Below, in pieces: positions 28,861-33,020 of a DNA stretch of 33,020 nt. Where the stretch lies: NCBI GenBank assembly GCA_003427395.1, contig BFEA01000290.1:489945-522964 (forward strand), in the 5' to 3' direction. The DNA is from Chara braunii. Taxonomy: Eukaryota > Streptophyta > Charophyceae > Charales > Characeae. Positions within the stretch are counted from its first letter, which is position 1; each line of letters starts with the position of its first letter. A program made the translations under genes and the position numbers. The notes beneath the pieces were generated by a model. That model was not told where the DNA came from. It searched no databases and saw only the letters and a list, made by a program, of their open reading frames with translations.

Positions 28861-30235
28861 TATGGGAAAAAACAAGAACTGAAAAACGGAGCCACAAATG
28901 AGGATGACATTGAAATACTGTCGCAACATAGAAAAAAATATGGAACAACTGATCTTCGCAACCCCTCTAGACTGCGTGCGCATTCTGCGCAAGGGACCAA
29001 GGCTAGAGGAAGGGGATTGGGTTGCAGCTCCGGGAGACCCGGACAGTGTAGGGAGCGCCGTAGTGGTACGAGTAGATGAAACACTAGTAAACCTCTTCCA
29101 CAAAGGAACCGGCAATGTGCTAACCAGACACACCCTGAACGTGACGAGATGGTGGCGGAACGCTGATCTGTAGAGGATCTGGGTGCTAAAAAATAAGGAA
29201 GATTGGATAGCATACCGGCCGCAGACCAGCCTTGTAGACCTTCACTTTGACCCTAAGGAGTGGCAATGGCCCCCCGCGCTACGAACCCGGGTGACTGAGA
29301 ATGTAATGCTTTCGTGCTTTCCTGTGAAGACCACGTACCGGTTACTGCGGCCCATAGTAAACTTGAAAGACATAGTCAAGACCCGTTGGAGGTCTCAACG
29401 CCATCCGCCCCATTCGGTGGTTCACCCTCACGCGAGCTAGGCGTACAAAGCTGGCCTCGCTACAATGGCAGATAGAACACCGCTGCCTCCCTATGAAGGA
29501 CTGGCTGATAGATCGCACATACCTGGAACAGCGAGGCATAGCGCTCCCATGATGTAGGTCGTGGCACACGGCGTTCCCCTCCCGCAAGATCCCAGAAACA
29601 ATTGAGCACATATTCTTGCAGTGTCCGGGGGCTGTCCTTACATTGCGATGGTGGGACATAATCTGGAACCTGTTGGGTACGGGCTCTACCTGACCATGGG
29701 ACTGGAGGGCAATTTAATGCGAAACACGGACCTCTCCCTCAAATAGTTCCTTCGAAAATAACACGCTTAAGATAGGGAGGAGAGCCGTCCTGTGGGCCAT
29801 CTGAAGGACACGCTGTATACATGCCATGGAAGGGGTCCGCATAGCCGAGGAGGAAATGGTGGACATAGTCAAACAATATGTGCACCAGGATCTTATGGCA
29901 CAATGGCAGAAAGTTAAAAGTTGGCTAGATTTGTTCCAGACACAAAAAGACATAAAACAACAAATCCAAACAATTTTCAGGGGACTGGCTGGGCAGCGAG
30001 AACGGAGGTCAGATCGCCTTCATCGAGTGGGGACAACGGGTGCACCCCGGAAGGTAACGAACGCATTGATGACAGTAATCCAGGGACGATCAAGAGAGAT
30101 TGTCATATCTGTTTCAGAGATTGGACAACGGTGAATCCAATAATTCCGTTGCGGCCTCCCTCGGACTTTCCTGACCCCTTACCGCATAAGCGGACCATGG
30201 TCGACATGCAATGGTATGGGGTGGTATGAGTAGGC
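28861..30235 (+). pseudogene. LINE ORF2 C-terminus with zf-RVT-like region
   Basis: The remnant alternates between frames. 28898-29440 (one TAG at 29171) reads GDWVAAPGDPDSVGSAVVVR. About 29410-29680 gives RARRTKLASLQWQIEHRCLP, then CRSWHTAFPSRKIPETIEHI, FLQCPG. HRCLP plus CRSWH and ETIEHIFLQC is the pattern of the zinc-binding region after plant LINE RTs (zf-RVT). The next open frame, 29826-30134, is a helix-rich tail (EEEMVDIVKQYVHQDLMAQW). Several stops interrupt the coding, including a TGA right before the first Cys. Confidence 0.7.
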
Positions 30236-30695
30236 CAGCAGTGTCAATAGAAGGGGTTTTTTAAGGCAGGGGGTGGGAGGAACCAGGGTGTGATAGCAGA
30301 TATCTAGCGCCAGGTTCAGGGTGAAGAGGTCCCCCCCCCAAGCAACATTCTGCTCAGTCAATCCCCTGGACCCCAGGGTAATCAATTCTGGCAGGAATAT
30401 CCCACACCTCGTTTTCGGATGTGATTCGAATGCTGTCCATGTCAGGGATGCTGGACCCGTTTCCCTGCAGGTGTCGCTCCCCACCAATAGATGGAGCCCT
30501 CCCCAGGTGCTAGCGGTGTCTGCTCTTATCAGCACCACTACAGTCTTCCCCCGAATACAACGTACGGTCATTATAGCTGAATTTGGTGCATCTTTCGGTC
30601 TAGATTCAGCTATAATGCCCGTATGTTGTATAGGGGGAAGACTGTAGCACTGACGGCTGCGTGTTTTTTCAAAAAAAAAAAAAAAAAAAAAAAAA
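30236..30695 (+). other. LINE 3' untranslated region and poly(A)
   Basis: Non-coding sequence after the last ORF2 remnant leads to a strong hairpin (30531-30653) and, 17 bases later, a 25-base A run (30671-30695). A terminal A run fits the 3' end of an L1-type element. I could not find the matching target duplication, because the 5' end is not defined. Confidence 0.6.
30531..30653. repeat. ~50-bp inverted repeat, hairpin before the poly(A)
   Basis: The left arm 30531-30582 (CTACAGTCTTCCCCC ... ATTATAGCTGAAT) and right arm 30604-30653 (ATTCAGCTATAAT ... GGGGGAAGACTGTAG) pair along nearly their whole length. There are a few mismatches and small bulges and a 21-nt loop. It may be a 3' stem-loop of the LINE RNA or a small MITE inserted in the 3' UTR. 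Confidence 0.85.
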
Positions 30696-30697
30696 GG

Positions 30698-31095
30698 GAG
30701 GGCCTCGCTCGGCCACTCACCACATGCACAAAAGGGCAAAAAGCAATAAAAACCACAAGTGCAGGGCTATGCCAATGGATTCTGTATCGACCCATCTTGT
30801 GATGCAAGGTTCATTCTCAGTTGTCAAGACTAGTGCAGCAAGGCTCCTGTTCATGGTAGGCCTCTCATTGGACCCCTCACCACTTGCACAAAAACACAAA
30901 AATCATGACAACTGTTTGTTTGTTTTTTTCCCTTTTTCTAATTTAAACCATTTTTCAATTTATGTGTCCTGTTCATGGTGGGCCTCTCACTCGACCACTC
31001 GCCACATGCACAAGAAGACAAAAATAATGACAACTGTTTTTTTTTTTTTTTTCATTTTTTTTTTAATTTGACCCATTTGTCTTTTATGCGTGTCA
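30698..31095. repeat. Tandem ~120-bp repeats (two full, one partial)
   Basis: Units beginning GGNGGGCCTCTCA at about 30856 and 30977 share GACCNCTC, CCACNTGCACAA and ATNATGACAACTGTTT, then a T-rich tail and AATTTNANCCATTT. A partial earlier copy at about 30698-30760 has GGGCCTCGCTCGGCCACTCA and CCACATGCACAAAA. The T-runs differ in length. Confidence 0.8.
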
Positions 31096-32563
31096 TCCCT
31101 GAACAGGGGTCGGGACCCACTAGAGACGTTTTAGAACTACTTGCTGCCATTTTCAATCACATGCGGCCTTTCGTGACACATACAGTCTGTGGATGGATAT
31201 TGGTATCCACGGGCTGCCTGTTTGTGAAACTGTGAACTTTCGTTGCCCGAGTGTCAACCAATCCGCATTCTAGAAAGACTTACTTCTCTTCATTTTTTAG
31301 TTCGAGTTCCACTATTCATCTGTTGCATTTTTGCCCAGTTTTGAGGTAGGGGGTGATTTTGCAACGTTTCCTTGTTGCTTCCTCGTTGCTCTCGGGGCGT
31401 CGTTAGACACTCCTCGGGGACGTCGAATCCACAAGGACGTGCTCGTTCCACCTGTCCTTGGGGACGAAATTGAAAAAGAAATGTGAAAACACCACAACGA
31501 AAATTCCTTGTGGCATCCTTGTGGCCCCAGCCAAAATTTCCTTACCTCCAAGGGACCTCGTGAGGTCCCTTGGAGCTCAAGGAACCGTGATTCACGGAGT
31601 GGCAAAGACATGCGTCGACGGAGAGTTTTGGTTCTTGGGTGGTCCAGATGTAGTCCAGCGGCGTTAGCACGGACATCCCCGCCCTCCACCGTCTGCGTAG
31701 TCCCCCAACATCCCCCAACGGCCACTGTTGGCAGTGGGCCTCCATCGGGTGGCGTCGTCATTTTCGTTTAGGTCCATCTTGTCCAGGCCAGTCCTTCAGG
31801 TCCGGTGCATTTGCGTGTATGATCCACCACAGCCCCGGTTTCAAGAATTTAACACTTTTCGTTTAAGCAAGTTGATGCCTGAAATTTGACTTGGAGTTTT
31901 ATAGAAGCCCCTTCGCACTGGCGGGAAAGGGCCGTTTTGTGAGCACAGTGTCAATCCATATCCAAACAGTCGAGAGATGCTGGTTGGGCATCTGCTTTTC
32001 AAACTAAGGTTCCCATGTTAGAAAACTTCAACTCTGGGCCGATGCTATTCCCTTGTCTCAAGGAGCTGTGAAAAATATCCTGGCTTTTATTTTGCAAGAT
32101 CATCTCGGGAAACTTCAGAGGTTCCTAAAGGCAGGAGGTTTGGGGTAGTTGCTGCCTGATGGTGGGAAGAAGCCAAGCCATTTTCCCATAGGTGCACCTT
32201 CCTTCCTCCACTTACGATGGTCTACGCTGCAACTTTCTTCCATGGTCACTCTTCTCGCCACAAGCTGAGTTTCAAGTCTGCTTGCTACTTACCACAATTG
32301 TATTTAGAAAATAAATATTTTTTGTGCTTTGCGCTGGATCTGTGCCCAACATTTCAGGAAATAAATATTTTTCGTGCTTCGTGCTTGACTCTGCTGAAGG
32401 GATGTTGTTGTCATTTGAGATACATGATATTTTTACGTAATGAACTCCTGTTGCTTTTCTTTTCTTTTTCTATATGCAAAAAAAAAGGGGGGTGCAAAGC
32501 CCAGTCTTAGAAAGTAGTCCACTTTTTACAAATTCCTTGTTTCATGGACTGTGGAACTGATTG
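31096..32563. other. Unannotated stretch, no recognisable gene
   Basis: Short overlapping frames on both strands (up to 149 codons, minus strand 31312-31761) show no domain. It includes the palindrome at 31546-31575 and a small ~34-bp duplication around AAATAAATATTTTT at about 32307 and 32358. I find no RNA gene, transposase or promoter that I can support. Confidence 0.5.
31546..31575. repeat. 30-bp perfect palindrome
   Basis: CTCCAAGGGACCTC, a GT centre, and GAGGTCCCTTGGAG form perfect 14-bp arms with a 2-nt spacer. It would extrude as a cruciform or hairpin only with distortion of the tight loop. Confidence 0.9.
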
Positions 32564-32764
32564 TTAAACCACCAGTACTTGGCCCAGCTATCAATGCCGA
32601 GCCTGGAATGCCCCTGCACGCCGATTTTCGCTGAAGCGCCGGGGTACCGTTTCCAAAACATTTTGGCTGGCGCTTGCAGCCATTGTGGTCCAGTAACCTG
32701 AAGCCCTAAAGGCGCGGCGCGTTAGCGCCGCGGCCGATAGCTGGGCCAAGTACTGGTGGTTTAA
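32564..32764. mobile_element. 201-bp MITE-like element with perfect 29-bp inverted repeats and TTAA ends
   Basis: 32564-32592 (TTAAACCACCAGTACTTGGC, then CCAGCTATC) is the exact reverse complement of 32736-32764. The outermost bases are TTAA on both sides, which would fit a TTAA target duplication as in piggyBac-type elements, or may simply be part of the repeat. The interior is GC-rich, with the hairpin GCGGCGC-GTTA-GCGCCGC at 32714-32731. No coding sequence. The perfect arms imply recent activity or selection for pairing. Confidence 0.75.
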
Positions 32765-33020
32765 GATCTGAGGATCCTGAGAAGGCCTGTCCGTGATGCC
32801 TGCCTGTCAGTGAAGAACTAAGGTAAGGCACGGCCACGGAGATCCCACTCCGTGTCTCCCATTCTCCCTTTTCACACTCCTTCCACTTAAACCACCACTG
32901 CATCCAGTTGTCTGATACCAAAATGAGCACCCTTTCCCTCATCTTGCCCGTAGGATTCCCTAATGCTCCCACAGCACAGTGACGGCTGACAGTCCCTACC
33001 TTAGGAAGATGAGCAGAGGC
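32765..33020. other. Window end, nothing recognised
   Basis: Mixed-composition sequence with no repeat, RNA gene or coding motif that I can identify. Confidence 0.4.

Larger units (their letters stand above)
18900..30695 (+). mobile_element. Degenerate LINE (non-LTR retrotransposon) with nested insertions
   Basis: Plus-strand remnants occur in LINE order. ORF1 (19000-21495) has a DUF4283-like domain and zinc knuckle. APE-type endonuclease C-terminal sequence follows (21623-21990), then RT motifs (22528-23190 and 27645-28820), a zf-RVT-like cysteine/histidine region (about 29410-29680), a 3' untranslated part with a hairpin, and a 25-base poly(A) at 30671-30695. This is the plan of plant L1-type elements. 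The RT is interrupted by a U6 retrocopy and by about 4.4 kb of other DNA. Many stops and shifts show it is dead. The 5' boundary is uncertain, and no flanking target duplication for the whole LINE was found. Confidence 0.8.

Overview
This window is eukaryotic, repeat-dense, intergenic DNA from a green-lineage nuclear genome. It is almost entirely layered transposable elements, microsatellites and small inverted-repeat elements. The evidence for the lineage is a Ty3/gypsy primer-binding site one base away from the classic plant initiator-Met-tRNA site, a plant-type LINE with a DUF4283-like ORF1 and zf-RVT-like C-terminus, and a plant-type U6 snRNA copy. The long KE-rich coiled-coil ORF in front of gag resembles elements I associate with the charophyte alga Chara braunii. 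That species call is from memory and is an inference. No intact single-copy host gene was recognised.

Layout. 1-3720: compound microsatellite, AT-rich DNA with a foldback, a CpG-rich patch, and unrecognised sequence without a convincing gene. 3723-4594: two (AT)n tracts around a possible small hAT-like element. 4595-13552: a nearly complete but decayed Ty3/gypsy retrotransposon on the minus strand. It has two LTRs, a PBS, a PPT, a coiled-coil ORF, gag, protease, RT, RNase H, integrase and a chromodomain-like tail, and it is inserted in an (AT)n microsatellite. 14162-15999: a nonautonomous element with CTAGGCTAC ends and a perfect 8-bp target duplication; it carries an inverted-repeat cassette with four tandem ~150-bp repeats. 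16420-17863: an unrecognised, broken coding region. 18201-18436: an assembly gap.

18900-30695: a degenerate non-LTR retrotransposon (LINE) on the plus strand. It has ORF1 (DUF4283-like plus zinc knuckle), the C-terminal part of an APE-type endonuclease, a reverse transcriptase and a zf-RVT-like end, and it finishes in a hairpin and a 25-bp poly(A). The LINE is itself broken twice. A full-length U6 snRNA retrocopy with its own A-tail and a 16-bp target duplication sits inside the RT at 22816-22914. About 4.4 kb of foreign sequence (about 23190-27640) splits the RT between catalytic motifs A and B. That insert holds a second, 5'-truncated U6 fragment, structured RNA-like sequence, a 267-bp MITE (24201-24467) related to the 14162 element, and a divergent LSU rRNA-like stretch. 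30698-33020: short tandem repeats, a perfect palindrome, and a 201-bp MITE with perfect 29-bp inverted repeats ending in TTAA.

How the parts fit: the LINE machinery, here or elsewhere in the genome, is the natural agent for the U6 retrocopy. The nesting order can be read directly: the LINE came first, then the U6 copy and the 4.4-kb insert. All retroelement ORFs in view carry stops or frameshifts, so nothing here looks autonomously mobile. The most rewarding items are the U6 retrocopy, the MITE family with 8-bp duplications and its repeat-carrying larger copy, and the WRKY-box-like array in the gypsy leader.
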